The notes below the pieces were generated by a model that saw nothing but the letters and a program-made list of their open reading frames with translations, did no database searches and had not been told where the DNA came from. 64,000 nucleotides of DNA from Aromatoleum toluclasticum ATCC 700605 (GTDB lineage: Bacteria; Pseudomonadota; Gammaproteobacteria; Burkholderiales; Rhodocyclaceae): the NCBI RefSeq assembly GCF_000378245.1, contig NZ_KB899494.1, positions 1 through 64,000 on the forward strand, written 5' to 3'. Every line of letters begins with the position of its first letter. The first letter of the stretch is position 1. The position numbers and the translations under genes are program-made. Positions 53,609-62,520 of the stretch are shown piece by piece.

Positions 53609-55714
53609 TTGCTCGCGGAGTCGGGGCGTACCGCGAATCGTGAAGCTCCGAAGCGCACGGGCTGGGCCGACCGGCTGCGCAGCTCGGTCCGTGCCAAGCT
53701 GCTGGTGCTCGTGCTCGCTCCGCTGCTCGTGGGCGTGCCGGTGCTGCTGGGGCTGGTGTGGACCTGGGGCAACGAGGCCTACGAGCGCCTCCTGAACTTC
53801 AAGATCGGGTCCGATCTCGTCACCGCGCACGAGTATTTCGATCGCGTGCGCATCGGCGTCGGGAGCGACGTGCAGGCGCTTGCCGAGTCGCATCGTGTGG
53901 TCGGGCTGCTCGGCGCGCGGCCGTCGGCGATGTCGGCCCTGCTGGCGGAACTCGCGCCCGGGCGGCGGCTGGATTTCCTGCTGCTGCTCGACCGCGAGGG
54001 CCGTCCGCTGGCGGCGTCGCAGCCGCTCGCGGGTGCGGCGGCCACACGCCTGGAGTGGCCTGTCGTCGCCTCGGCGCTACACGGATCGGCGCTGACGACG
54101 GTAGAACGATTCTCCGCCGGCGCGCTCCAATATCTGTCCCCGGCGCTGCGCGAGCGCGCCTGGCTGCCGCTCGTGGAGACGCGCGCGGCGGCCCCCGATG
54201 CGCGCACGGCAGAGGACCGGGGACTGGTGATCCACGCCGCCGCACCGGTGTATGACGAAAAGCGCAACCTCGTGGGCGTGCTCGAGGGCGGCGTCCTCCT
54301 CAACGGCAATCTGGAGATGGTCGACCGCATCAACGCCATCGTCTATCGCGACGGCTCGCTGCCGCTCGGCAGCCGCGGGACCGCCACCCTGTTCCTCGAC
54401 GACACCCGCATCGCCACCAACGTGCGCCTGTTCGGTGACACGCGGGCGCTCGGCACGCGCGTCTCGCAGGCGGTGCGCGAGCTCGTGCTGGGGCGCGGGG
54501 AGACCTGGCTGGGCGCGGCCTTCGTCGTGAATGACGACTACGTCTCGGGCTACGAACCGATCGCGGACGGTCGTGGCGAGCGTGTCGGGATGCTGTACGT
54601 GGGCTTCCTCGAGGAGCCTTTCCGCGCTGCGGGCCGCATGGCGATGGGGGCCTTGTTCGTGCTGTTCATCGGCATTAGCGCGGCCGGTGCGGTGCTGAGC
54701 CTGCGCTGGGCGCGCAGCGTGTTCCGGCCGATCGAGCGCATGAACGCGGTGATCCAGCGCGTCGAACAGGGAGAGGTCGACGAGCGCGTGGGTGCGGTCG
54801 CGAGCCGCGACGAACTGGGGCGGCTGGCGGGCGAGTTCGACCACCTGCTCGACACGCTGTCGGCCAAGCGCGAGGAGCTGCAGCGCTGGGCCGAGGAGCT
54901 CGACCGCAAGGTCGCCGAGCGCACGGTGGAACTGCGCGAGGCCAACGAGACCTTGCGGCGTGCGCAGCAGCAGCTGGTGATGAGCGAGAAGCTCGCGGCG
55001 ATCGGCGAGCTGACGGCGGGTGTCGCGCACGAGATCAACAATCCGGTCGCGGTGATCCAGGGCAACCTCGACGTGATGCGCGACGTGCTGGGGCCGGCGG
55101 CGGAACCGGTGCGCGAGGAGATCCGCCTGATCCACCAGCAAGCCGACCGCATCCGCCAGATCGTCACGAAATTGTTGCAGTTCGCGCGTCCGGGCGAGTT
55201 CGCCGGCTATGCCGAGGCGGTGGAGGTGAACGAGGTCGTCGCCGACTGCCTGTTCCTCACGCAGCACGGTTTCGACCGCCGCGCGATCGAGGTCGCGACC
55301 GACTTCGCGGCGAGCGTGCGTATCGAGATCAACCGCAGCGAGCTGCAGCAGGTGCTGATCAACCTGATCGTCAATGCCGTGCAGGCGATGCCCGACGGCG
55401 GGCGGCTGGGCCTGGCGACGGCGGACTGGACCGAGGACGGCGAGACGGTCGGGGCGGTGATCCGCGTGCGCGACAGCGGGCATGGCATCGCACCGGAGGA
55501 TCTGTCGCATATCTTCGATCCCTTCTTCACGACCAAGAAGGGCAGCGGCACCGGCCTGGGCCTGTCGATCAGCTACACGATCGTCGAGCGCTACGGCGGC
55601 CGCATCGCGGTCGACAGCCGGCCCGGTGAGGGCACCGAGTTCGCGCTGTGGCTGAGGCGCGACGCGCGTTACGACGAGTCCCCGAGCGCCCCGGGGTTTT
55701 TGCGGCGCTGGTGA
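53609..55714 (+). CDS. Membrane sensor histidine kinase with periplasmic cache domain
   Basis: 701 residues from a TTG at 53609, the only start that keeps the positively charged residues before the first helix (about 29-51). A large periplasmic cache-like region (~280 residues) follows, then a second helix (about 338-362) and a HAMP domain. A coiled coil leads to HisKA with H474 (GVAHEINNPVAVIQG) and a HATPase with DSGHGI and GTGLGLSI. The histidine region is of the NtrB/ZraS type that pairs with sigma-54 activators, and such an activator follows 77 bp later. The position next to mobB and fdhD suggests it senses a signal relevant to formate or molybdoenzymes; this is inference. Confidence 0.92.
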   Translation: MLAESGRTANREAPKRTGWADRLRSSVRAKLLVLVLAPLLVGVPVLLGLVWTWGNEAYERLLNFKIGSDLVTAHEYFDRVRIGVGSDVQALAESHRVVGLLGARPSAMSALLAELAPGRRLDFLLLLDREGRPLAASQPLAGAAATRLEWPVVASALHGSALTTVERFSAGALQYLSPALRERAWLPLVETRAAAPDARTAEDRGLVIHAAAPVYDEKRNLVGVLEGGVLLNGNLEMVDRINAIVYRDGSLPLGSRGTATLFLDDTRIATNVRLFGDTRALGTRVSQAVRELVLGRGETWLGAAFVVNDDYVSGYEPIADGRGERVGMLYVGFLEEPFRAAGRMAMGALFVLFIGISAAGAVLSLRWARSVFRPIERMNAVIQRVEQGEVDERVGAVASRDELGRLAGEFDHLLDTLSAKREELQRWAEELDRKVAERTVELREANETLRRAQQQLVMSEKLAAIGELTAGVAHEINNPVAVIQGNLDVMRDVLGPAAEPVREEIRLIHQQADRIRQIVTKLLQFARPGEFAGYAEAVEVNEVVADCLFLTQHGFDRRAIEVATDFAASVRIEINRSELQQVLINLIVNAVQAMPDGGRLGLATADWTEDGETVGAVIRVRDSGHGIAPEDLSHIFDPFFTTKKGSGTGLGLSISYTIVERYGGRIAVDSRPGEGTEFALWLRRDARYDESPSAPGFLRRW

Positions 55715-55791
55715 GTCATAGTTGGGACAGTGCCCCGACCGGCTCGGTTATCATGAAAATGTAACTGCGCGGCGCGCGCAGCGGGCGACAC

Positions 55792-57195
55792 ATGAAAAGG
55801 ACAGCGATGCAGCACGAGCGCGAGGGGGGAGCCGCGAGCCCAGCCGGCACTCCCGAGTTCAACTGGCAGGCGCATTCGGTCCTCATCGTCGATGACGAGG
55901 AGGGCATGCGCAGCTTTCTCGAGCGTGCGCTGAAGCCGCGCTGCGGCCTCGTCGAGACCGCGCCGGACGCCGAACACGCGATGCGCCTGATGGCGCGCCT
56001 GCACTTCGACCTGCTGATCCTCGACATCGCGCTGCCGGGCAAATCCGGCCTCGACTGGCTGCACGAGCTGCGCGAGTCGGGCTTCGCCGGCGACGTGATC
56101 CTGATCACCGCCTTCGCCGACCTCGACACCGCGATCAACGCGCTGCGCGGCGGTGCGTCGGACTTCATCCTCAAGCCTTTCCGCGTCGACCAGATCCTCA
56201 ACTCGATCAAGAACTGTTTCCAGCGCGCCCATCTCGCGCGCGAGAACTTCATCCTGCGGCGCGAACTCGCAGGCCTGTCGGCCGAGGTCGAAGGCCTGGT
56301 CGGGCACTCGGCGGCGATGGACGCGCTGCGCACGGTGCTGCGCCGCGTCGCGCAGATGCCCAGCACGGTGCTGCTGCTCGGCGAATCGGGCACCGGCAAG
56401 GAGGTTGCGGCCCGCGCGCTGCATCGCATGAGCCCGCGCGCGCAGCGTCCCTTCGTGCCGGTAAACTGCCCGGCGATCGCGGCCGGCCTGATCGAGAGCG
56501 AGCTCTTCGGCCACGTGAAGGGCGCCTTCACCGGGGCCACCGAGACGCGCAACGGCCTCTTCTACTATGCTCACGGTGGCACGCTGTTCCTCGACGAGAT
56601 CAGCGAACTGCCGCTCGCGCTGCAGACACGCCTGTTGCGCGTACTGGAGGAGCGCAGGCTGCGCCCGGTCGGCTCGGAGCGCGAGGTGCCGGTGGACGTG
56701 CGCATCATCGCCGCGTCGAACCGTGATCTCGCCGCCGAGGTCGCTGCGGGGCGCTTCCGCCAGGACCTGTACTTCCGCCTCGCGGTGGTCGAGATCGTGA
56801 TCCCGCCGCTGCGCGAGCGCGCCGAGGACATCCCGGACCTGGTGCGGCATTTCATGCAACTGTTGACGGTGCAGCTGGGCGTCGCGCCGCTGGCGCTGTC
56901 GAACGCGCTGTTTGCGCGCCTCGAGGCCTATGGTTGGCCGGGCAATGTGCGCGAGCTGCGCAACTTCGTCGAGCGCTCGCTGATCCTCGGCGGCTTTCCG
57001 GTGGAGGCGCTGGGTCCGCGCGGCGACGTGCTCGCGGGCGGCACGGACCTGTCGCTCGACGAGGTCGAGAAGCGCCACATCCTGCGCATGCTGGATGCGT
57101 GTGGCGGTAACAAGTCGGAGGCGGCGCGGCGGCTGGGGGTGTCGCGCAAGACGCTGGAGCGCAAGTGCGCGGAGTGGGGCGAGTCGGTCGCGTGA
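55792..57195 (+). CDS. NtrC-family sigma-54-dependent response regulator
   Basis: 467 residues. A receiver domain has phosphoacceptor D78 (LILDIALPGKSG) and K in FILKPFRV. The AAA+ domain has Walker A at 197-204 (GESGTGKE), the sigma-54 contact GAFTGA at 244-249, and Walker B in GTLFLDEISELP. A Fis-type HTH ends the protein (NKSEAARRLGVSRKTLERKCAEWG). It should activate -24/-12 promoters when phosphorylated by the upstream kinase. Likely targets are the nearby formate dehydrogenase genes, but no clear TGGCAC-N5-TTGC element was found by eye in the gaps here. Confidence 0.95.
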   Translation: MKRTAMQHEREGGAASPAGTPEFNWQAHSVLIVDDEEGMRSFLERALKPRCGLVETAPDAEHAMRLMARLHFDLLILDIALPGKSGLDWLHELRESGFAGDVILITAFADLDTAINALRGGASDFILKPFRVDQILNSIKNCFQRAHLARENFILRRELAGLSAEVEGLVGHSAAMDALRTVLRRVAQMPSTVLLLGESGTGKEVAARALHRMSPRAQRPFVPVNCPAIAAGLIESELFGHVKGAFTGATETRNGLFYYAHGGTLFLDEISELPLALQTRLLRVLEERRLRPVGSEREVPVDVRIIAASNRDLAAEVAAGRFRQDLYFRLAVVEIVIPPLRERAEDIPDLVRHFMQLLTVQLGVAPLALSNALFARLEAYGWPGNVRELRNFVERSLILGGFPVEALGPRGDVLAGGTDLSLDEVEKRHILRMLDACGGNKSEAARRLGVSRKTLERKCAEWGESVA

Positions 57196-57229
57196 GTACG
57201 CGCCGACGCCCGTGAGACAGGACAGAGCA

Positions 57230-57739
57230 TTGAAAGTGATCGGATTCGCCGGCTGGTCCGGCAGCGGCAAGACTTCGCTGATCGAGAAGGTCGTCGCGGT
57301 GCTGAGCGCGCGCGGCCTCGACGTGTCGCTGATCAAGCACGCGCACCATACGTTCGACATCGACCACGAGGGCAAGGACTCGTGGCGCCACCGCAACGCC
57401 GGCTGCCGCGAGGTGCTGGTCAGCTCGGGGCGCCGCTGGTCGTTGATGCACGAGTTGCGCGGCGATCCCGAGATGACGCTGGACGAGTTGCTGGAGAAAC
57501 TCTCGCCCTGCGACCTCGTGCTGGTGGAGGGCTTCAAGCACGCGCCCATCCCCAAGATCGAGGTGCGCCGCACGGCCGTGCGCGAGTCGCCGTTCTACCT
57601 GCAGGACCCGCACATCGTCGCCGTTGCGACCGACGTCGAACTCGACACCGCATTGCCGCAGCTCGATATCAATGACGCGCAGGCAGTGGCGGATTTCGTC
57701 GTGGATTACGCGTTCAGGATCGTGGCGACACAGCCATAG
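57230..57739 (+). CDS. mobB: Molybdopterin-guanine dinucleotide biosynthesis protein B
   Basis: 169 residues from a TTG at 57230 with AGGA upstream. The P-loop is GWSGSGKT (8-15) right after the first strand. The pattern SLIKHAHHTFDIDHEGKDSWRHRNAG and LVEGFKHAPIPKIEV is typical of MobB. It binds GTP and is thought to assist MobA in attaching GMP to molybdopterin for enzymes such as formate dehydrogenase. It is in line with the two-component pair upstream and is convergent with the LysE gene. Confidence 0.94.
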   Translation: MKVIGFAGWSGSGKTSLIEKVVAVLSARGLDVSLIKHAHHTFDIDHEGKDSWRHRNAGCREVLVSSGRRWSLMHELRGDPEMTLDELLEKLSPCDLVLVEGFKHAPIPKIEVRRTAVRESPFYLQDPHIVAVATDVELDTALPQLDINDAQAVADFVVDYAFRIVATQP

Positions 57740-57750
57740 GGCGCGGCCGG

Positions 57751-58374
57751 TCAGGGCCGCATTACGCCGTAGGATTCGCGGATGAGCTTCAGGCCCGTTG
57801 CGCCCAGGATCACGCCGACCGTCGCGGACAGCCGGTGCGAGTGCGCCGAGTACCAGGTCCGCACCGGCCCGCGCGAGAACAGGTAGGCGACCAGCCCGTA
57901 CCAGCTCAGCGCGTTCAGCAGGACGATCAGGATCGCCACGGCGGGCAGCCAGCCCGGGGGATCGGCGGGAAACGCCGCCGCGAAGATGCTGCCGAAGAAC
58001 AGCACGGCTTTCGGATTCGTGAGATTGGTCAGCAGGCCGACGCGAAACGCGTGGTCGTGCCGGCGGATGCCGCAATCCGGCGCCGTGCACGCGCGGGCGG
58101 ACAGGCAGAACTTCCCGCCCAGCCACGCCAGATAGGCACCGCCCGCCGCCAGCGCCGCCGCGCGGACGTCCGGAAACGCGTTTAACAGGGTGCCTACGCC
58201 GGCAACCGCGAGCGCCGCCCAGAGGGCGGAACCCGTGGCGATGCCCGCGGCAGCGCGCGCCGCGGCGCCCTGCATTCCGCTGGCGGCGACCTGCATCACG
58301 AGCACGGTGTTCGCGCCCGGTGTCATCGTCGCGACGAGGTGCAGGAGCCAGATGGTGACGAGTGTGGCGGGCAT
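57751..58374 (-). CDS. LysE-family exporter
   Basis: 207 residues with six predicted membrane helices. The N-terminal motif HLVATMTPGANTVLVMQVAASG and the segment GLLTNLTNPKAVLFFGSIF are family signatures. Members export amino acids or related metabolites such as homoserine lactones and threonine; the substrate is unknown here. The ATG at 58374 was preferred; an in-frame TTG lies at 58398. A tiny frame ends four bases upstream and could be translationally coupled. Confidence 0.9.
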   Translation of the reverse strand: MPATLVTIWLLHLVATMTPGANTVLVMQVAASGMQGAAARAAAGIATGSALWAALAVAGVGTLLNAFPDVRAAALAAGGAYLAWLGGKFCLSARACTAPDCGIRRHDHAFRVGLLTNLTNPKAVLFFGSIFAAAFPADPPGWLPAVAILIVLLNALSWYGLVAYLFSRGPVRTWYSAHSHRLSATVGVILGATGLKLIRESYGVMRP

Positions 58375-58378
58375 GACG

Positions 58379-58498
58379 CTATCGACCCTTGTGTTCAACG
58401 AGCGACCTGATCGCCCACCGCAGGGCGGGGATCACGAGCGCGATGACAATGACGTCGATCGTCGCCAGAGTCGGCAGGGGATTCTCCCATTTGTCCAA
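58379..58498 (-). CDS. Possible 39-residue single-pass membrane peptide
   Basis: From a TTG the frame reads LDKWENPLPTLATIDV, then a hydrophobic stretch (IVIALVIPALRWAIR) and a basic tail (SLVEHKGR). Third codon positions are strongly G/C, as in real genes here. It ends four bases before the LysE start. No homologue is recalled and the start is uncertain; it could instead be a leader for the LysE gene. Confidence 0.3.
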   Translation of the reverse strand: MDKWENPLPTLATIDVIVIALVIPALRWAIRSLVEHKGR

Positions 58499-58730
58499 GC
58501 ATGGATCGTCCGCAGGACGGGACTTGCGGTGCGTGTCGTTCGGCCGCGTAGGAATTTGGCGTCTCGTTCTTCCGTGTATGCGCCTATTTGTTTGGCTTCC
58601 GCCCCAAGCAATCGCCACCGCATAATGTTAATGGAATTTTCAATTCCAGATCAAAGGTGTGCCCAGATGAATTTGCGTAGTAACGAAAAACCTTGACCCG
58701 GTCGAGGCCCGGCGATTGCGCGCCGGGTGC
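58499..58730. other. AT-richer strip upstream of the LysE unit
   Basis: 232 bp with no supported gene, lower in G+C than its surroundings between about 58560 and 58690. A dyad TGGAATT (58632-58638) / AATTCCA (58642-58648) lies in it and could be an operator. The HTH/binding-protein gene ends at its right. Confidence 0.35.
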
Positions 58731-59657
58731 TCAATCCAGCGGCAATACCTGTCCCGGCGTGGCCAGTTCATAGCCGCCGAGCTGCTGCGCGAGCTCGCGC
58801 ATCTCGGCGCTGCCGAGCCGCGCGAGCAGGCGCTGGAAGAGGTGGCGGAAGTAGATTTCCTTGGGCAGCGCGAGGTCCAGCGCTTCCCGGCCGAGCGGCA
58901 GGAAGTCGAGGCCGAATTCGCTCGCGGTGGCGCGCGTGCCGGGGGTGCAGTCGGCCGCGTCGCGCACCAGCAAGGCGGCGGCCTCGCGTTCGCCATGTGC
59001 GGTTGCGACGGCGCTGCAGTCCTCCGCGCGCAGGCCGCGCGCCCTGAGCGCCGAGGCGAGGAAGTGCGAGGCGCCGGAGCCGGCTTCGCGCATCGCCCAG
59101 CGCACGTCGAAGGCGGCCAGCGTTTCGAGCTGGTCGATGCCCAGGCCGGGGCGCAGCAGCACGCCCTGCTCGCGCTGGCCGATGCGCACCAGCGTCCAGC
59201 GGGCGTGGCCGGGATGGGCGCGCAGCAGCGTTGCGTGCAGGTGCGCGCTGTGCTCGACGTCGCCCCAATGCACGACGGAGAGGTCGGCGCGGCGGCGCGC
59301 GAGCTGTTCCAGGCCGGGCAGGGTCGCGGTCGGGCTGTAAGCGACGAAGGCCTCGGCGCCGAGTTCGGCGGCGAGCGACCGCACCGCCGCGGCGAGCAGC
59401 GCGTCGTCGCCGCCGGCGATCAGCAGGCGGTCGGTGAGCACGCCGCCATGCGCCTGCTCGAGCAGCCAGTCGTCGAGCAGCCGGCGCGGAAACAGCCACT
59501 TGCCGCCGACGCGCGCGGCCGGGACTTCGCCGCTGTTGGCGAGCTCGTACAGCTTCTTCTCGTTGAGGTGCAGGTAGGCCGCCGCCTGCTTCGCGGTGAG
59601 GCAGGGGCTCTCCGGCGCAAGATGGTCCACGGTTGGCGGCTCGGGCGCGCTCATCAT
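58731..59657 (-). CDS. HTH regulator with periplasmic-binding-protein-like domain
   Basis: 308 residues. Residues about 19-66 form an excisionase/MerR-like HTH (LTAKQAAAYLHLNEKKLYELANSGEVPAARVGGKWLF). The rest resembles the cytoplasmic substrate-binding-like domain found in molybdate- or tungstate-related regulators (PBP-like group 2). Such proteins are frequent next to formate dehydrogenase and mob genes and are presumed to link a small ligand, perhaps molybdate, to transcription. No signal peptide is present, so it is cytosolic. Its ATG overlaps the mobA stop by four bases (ATGA). Confidence 0.85.
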   Translation of the reverse strand: MMSAPEPPTVDHLAPESPCLTAKQAAAYLHLNEKKLYELANSGEVPAARVGGKWLFPRRLLDDWLLEQAHGGVLTDRLLIAGGDDALLAAAVRSLAAELGAEAFVAYSPTATLPGLEQLARRRADLSVVHWGDVEHSAHLHATLLRAHPGHARWTLVRIGQREQGVLLRPGLGIDQLETLAAFDVRWAMREAGSGASHFLASALRARGLRAEDCSAVATAHGEREAAALLVRDAADCTPGTRATASEFGLDFLPLGREALDLALPKEIYFRHLFQRLLARLGSAEMRELAQQLGGYELATPGQVLPLD

Positions 59658-60235
59658 CCGGCGTCGTTCAGTTCGTCGCGCGTGTTGATGTTGCGGAAGG
59701 CGGCCTCCTCGTCGTCGAAGCGCACTTCGACGATCTTCAGCGTCGCGTACCAGAAGTCGATCTTGCGCCCGCCGCCGGCGAGGAACTCGTCGAGGTGCGG
59801 CAGCACCTCGCGCCGGCACAGGCAGAACACCGGGTGCGGCTGGTCGAAGGTGCGCGCGACGGCGAGCTCGGCGCCCGCGTCCGCGAGGCCGCGGTAGAGG
59901 CGTTCGACGAGGTCCGCCGGCAGGAAGGGCGAGTCGCAGGGCGCGGTCGCGACCAGCGGATGCTGCGCGCGTGCGAGGGCAGCGTGCAGTCCCGCGAGCG
60001 GGCCGGCGAAACCGCCGATGTCGTCGGGGAACACCGGGTAGCCGAAGGCCGCGTAGCGCTCGGCGTTCTGGTTGGCGTTGATGATCAGCTCGTCGACCTG
60101 GGGGCCGAAGCGCTCGATGACCCGTGCGGCCATCGGCCGCCCGCGCAGCTCGACGAGCCCCTTGTCGACGCTGCCCATGCGCCGTCCCTGCCCGCCGGCG
60201 AGGATGACGCCGGTGATTTTCTCGCGCGCGCTCAT
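59654..60235 (-). CDS. mobA: Molybdenum cofactor guanylyltransferase
   Basis: 193 residues. The nucleotide-binding motif is GVILAGGQGRRMGSVDKGLVEL (9-30), followed by GPLAGLHAAL and APCDSPFLP with the metal-binding aspartate. It transfers GMP from GTP to Mo-molybdopterin, making the MGD form used by formate dehydrogenase. Its ATG overlaps the fdhD stop (ATGA), and its own stop overlaps the next gene. fdhD-mobA-regulator is thus one tightly coupled operon. Confidence 0.96.
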   Translation of the reverse strand: MSAREKITGVILAGGQGRRMGSVDKGLVELRGRPMAARVIERFGPQVDELIINANQNAERYAAFGYPVFPDDIGGFAGPLAGLHAALARAQHPLVATAPCDSPFLPADLVERLYRGLADAGAELAVARTFDQPHPVFCLCRREVLPHLDEFLAGGGRKIDFWYATLKIVEVRFDDEEAAFRNINTRDELNDAG

Positions 60236-61068
60236 CGCGTGAATCGCTCCTCGCCGGTGAATAGAAGGTAATGCTTGCCCTGCGCGCGGCCGATCATCGT
60301 GAGGCCGATCTTGCGCGCGATCTCCCAACCCATCTGCGTCAGGCCGGAGCGCGAGACGAGGAAGGGGATGCCCATCTGCGCGGTCTTGATGACCATCTCC
60401 GACGTGAGCCGGCCGGTGGTGTAGAAGATCTTGTCGCCGCCGTCCAGGCCGTCCAGCCACATCTGCCCGGCGATGGCGTCGACGGCGTTGTGGCGGCCGA
60501 CGTCCTCGACGAACATCAGGATGTCGCAGCCGTCCGCCGTGGGTTTGGCGAGCGCGCAGCCGTGCACGGCGCCGGCCTGCTTGTAGATCGATTCGTGGTG
60601 GCGTACGGCGTCCATCAGCGCGTACAGGGTCGCCTGCGTGAGCGTGCGCTCGGCCGGCAGGCGGATCGTGTCGATCTCGTCCATCAGTCCGCCGAACACC
60701 GTGCCCTGGCCGCAGCCGGTGGTGACGGTGCGGCTGCCGAGGCGCTCCTCGGCGTCGACGAGGCCGTTGCGCGTCTTCACCGCGACCGCGTTGACCTCCC
60801 AGTCGACCTGCACCGCCTCGATGTCGTCGAGGCTCGCGACCAGGCGCTGGTTGCGCAGCCAGCCTATCGTCAGCGCCTCGGGTGCGGCGCCCAGTGTCAT
60901 CAGCGTGACGATCTCGCGGCGGTCGACGTAGATCGTCAGCGGGAACTCGCCGGCGATCTGCGTCGGCACGTGTTCGCCGTTTTCGTCGACGGCCGGGATC
61001 GTCACCGTCAGCGGGTGGCTCGCGTGACTTAGCAGCGGTCGGCGTGGCGTGTCGGAGGCGGAGGGCAT
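60232..61068 (-). CDS. fdhD: Formate dehydrogenase accessory sulfurtransferase FdhD
   Basis: 278 residues. The central motif TVTTGCGQGTVFGG carries C119. E. coli FdhD has two cysteines (C121 and C124), and here only the first is present. Other family motifs are intact: GEFPLTIYVDRREIVTLMTLG, FVEDVGRHNAVDAIAG, and TTGRLTSEMVIKTAQMGIPFLVSRS. FdhD passes sulfur from IscS to the molybdenum cofactor of formate dehydrogenase, without which that enzyme is inactive. It is the first gene of the leftward operon. Confidence 0.96.
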   Translation of the reverse strand: MPSASDTPRRPLLSHASHPLTVTIPAVDENGEHVPTQIAGEFPLTIYVDRREIVTLMTLGAAPEALTIGWLRNQRLVASLDDIEAVQVDWEVNAVAVKTRNGLVDAEERLGSRTVTTGCGQGTVFGGLMDEIDTIRLPAERTLTQATLYALMDAVRHHESIYKQAGAVHGCALAKPTADGCDILMFVEDVGRHNAVDAIAGQMWLDGLDGGDKIFYTTGRLTSEMVIKTAQMGIPFLVSRSGLTQMGWEIARKIGLTMIGRAQGKHYLLFTGEERFTR

Positions 61069-61096
61069 GGAGAGGGACGGGTAGGTTCGAGGGGGT

Positions 61097-61127
61097 ATTC
61101 TAGTGCGGCGGGCAGGAAATTCGCCAA
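61097..61127 (-). promoter_or_regulatory. Possible promoter of the fdhD operon
   Basis: Reading leftward, TTGGCG (61127-61122) and TAGAAT (61102-61097) are 19 bp apart, about 28 bp before the fdhD ATG. Spacing is at the wide end for sigma-70. Confidence 0.35.
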
Positions 61128-61162
61128 GGACCACGGTGCGCGGGTCTGTGACGGGCGTCGAT

Positions 61163-61236
61163 GTGGGAGCGGCTTCAGCCGCGAAGCAGCGTTCCCTCAG
61201 TCTGAAGCGCCTATTCGCGGCTGAAGCCGCTCCCAC
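61163..61236. repeat. REP-like inverted doublet, family 1, copy B
   Basis: The 23-bp arms at 61163-61185 and 61214-61236 are identical to those of copy A at 16813-16886. The spacer is again 28 nt, though its sequence differs except for a shared TGAAGCGCC. It lies in the divergent region between fdhD and the DUF3305 gene. Confidence 0.9.
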
Positions 61237-61321
61237 GGGAACCGGGTCGGCGGTGTGACGTTCGCCGCCAGCGGCTGCTTCGCCTATCCTATGAGAGATC
61301 AAGTCACCCGGAGTTCGCCGC

Positions 61322-61789
61322 ATGGACCGCTTCCCCGTCGCCGTCGTCATGGAGCGCCGCCGCCTGCAGAGCCGCTGGGCGGACGAGGCGTGGGAAGCCG
61401 TCGGCGTCGTGCCGGCCTTCGGCGACAACCCGGCGGCGACGCGCCAGCTGGTCGCCGAGACCGACCGCGACCAGTACCTCGTCGGCGGTTTCGCGCTGGA
61501 GCTGTTCCGCGACGAGGCGGACAACTACTTCCTCAACCTTAGTTCGCCCGTGCCCAAGGTGTTCGTGATGTGGCGCCACGAGGATGGCGTCGCGAAGCCC
61601 CTGGTCGTTACCGTGAGCTACGGCGAGGCGGCGCGTCTGCTCGATTCGGGCGAACAGGTCGACGGCGTCACGATGCCGCGCGAGATTGCCGACTGGGTCG
61701 GCGCGTTCGTGAACCTGCACTACAAGCCGGCGCCGCGGAAGAAGATCCGGCGCAACGACCCGCTGGCGCAGGACCGGGATCGGACATGA
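61322..61789 (+). CDS. DUF3305 protein of formate dehydrogenase clusters
   Basis: 155 residues. The start FPVAVVMERRRLQSRWADEAWEAVGV and the ending PREIADWVGAFVNLHYKPAPRKKIRRNDP are typical of DUF3305, a family known mainly from formate dehydrogenase loci. Biochemical function is unknown. No signal or membrane helix. ATGA overlap couples it to the DUF3306 gene. Confidence 0.9.
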   Translation: MDRFPVAVVMERRRLQSRWADEAWEAVGVVPAFGDNPAATRQLVAETDRDQYLVGGFALELFRDEADNYFLNLSSPVPKVFVMWRHEDGVAKPLVVTVSYGEAARLLDSGEQVDGVTMPREIADWVGAFVNLHYKPAPRKKIRRNDPLAQDRDRT

Positions 61790-62340
61790 GCCGCTTCCTC
61801 GAACGCTGGTCGCGGCTGAAGCGCAGCGACGTTGCCGCCGCTGCGCCCGCGGCCCCGGTGGTGCCGGCGCCCACGGTCGCGGAAGGGCCCGCTGCACCGG
61901 CTGCGGCGTCGCCGGCCGATGCCCAAGCGCCGGTATCGCCTGCGGAGGCCGTGCTGCCGCCCATCGACAGCCTCGACCTCGCGGCGGACTTCAGCGCCTT
62001 CATGAAGAAGGAGGTCAGCGAATCGCTGCGCCGCGCCGCGCTGCGCAAGCTCTTCAGCGATCCGCACTTCCACTTCGAGCGCATGGACAAGCTCGACATC
62101 TACATCGACGACTACTCGGGCAGCGATCCCATCCCGCCCGACATGCTGCAGCGCCTGCGTCAGTTCGAAACCCTGCTCAAGGACGAGGAAAAGGAAGGGG
62201 GCGAGGACGCGGCAGCACCGGACGTCGCGGGAGCGTCGTCCGGTGCGGATGCTCACGTGCCGGCCGACGCAGAATCGCGCGAGCCCGCCGTTCAAGCCTT
62301 GCCCCCGGAAATGGGGAAAGACCGGGGAAAAACCCCATAG
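61786..62340 (+). CDS. DUF3306 protein of formate dehydrogenase clusters
   Basis: 184 residues. The start MSRFLERWSRLKR and the segment ESLRRAALRKLFSDPHFHFERMDKLDIYIDDYS are typical of DUF3306, which always accompanies DUF3305. An Ala/Pro-rich low-complexity stretch (about 18-60) separates them. Function is unknown; a scaffold or assembly role for formate dehydrogenase is guessed from context. The C-terminus is also low in complexity. Confidence 0.9.
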   Translation: MSRFLERWSRLKRSDVAAAAPAAPVVPAPTVAEGPAAPAAASPADAQAPVSPAEAVLPPIDSLDLAADFSAFMKKEVSESLRRAALRKLFSDPHFHFERMDKLDIYIDDYSGSDPIPPDMLQRLRQFETLLKDEEKEGGEDAAAPDVAGASSGADAHVPADAESREPAVQALPPEMGKDRGKTP

Positions 62341-62391
62341 CAAATGCGACATTTTGGGGACGCTGGGACTTTTAGTCCCGATTGACGCGAT

Positions 62392-62520
62392 TCATCGCTC
62401 GTAGCTGCGGTAAATCAGGGATTCCTGCTCCGTTTTATTGCCGTATTCCTGGTACGCCCTCTGCTTTGCCTTCAGCACCTCAATCAGGCAGGCAGAAGAC
62501 CCAAAGTGGAGAGACAGCTC
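62392..62520 (-). pseudogene. Probable remnant of a foreign gene (C-terminal fragment)
   Basis: Leftward, the frame reads SLHFGSSACLIEVLKAKQRA followed by YQEYGNKTEQESLIYRSYER and a stop. Its composition is ordinary for a protein, and the strip is noticeably lower in G+C than the genes on both sides. Upstream the frame enters the sequence antisense to the ferredoxin gene, so only a C-terminal piece is present. A palindrome GGGACTTTTAGTCCC lies just beyond its end (about 62365-62379). The family is not recognised. Confidence 0.3.
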
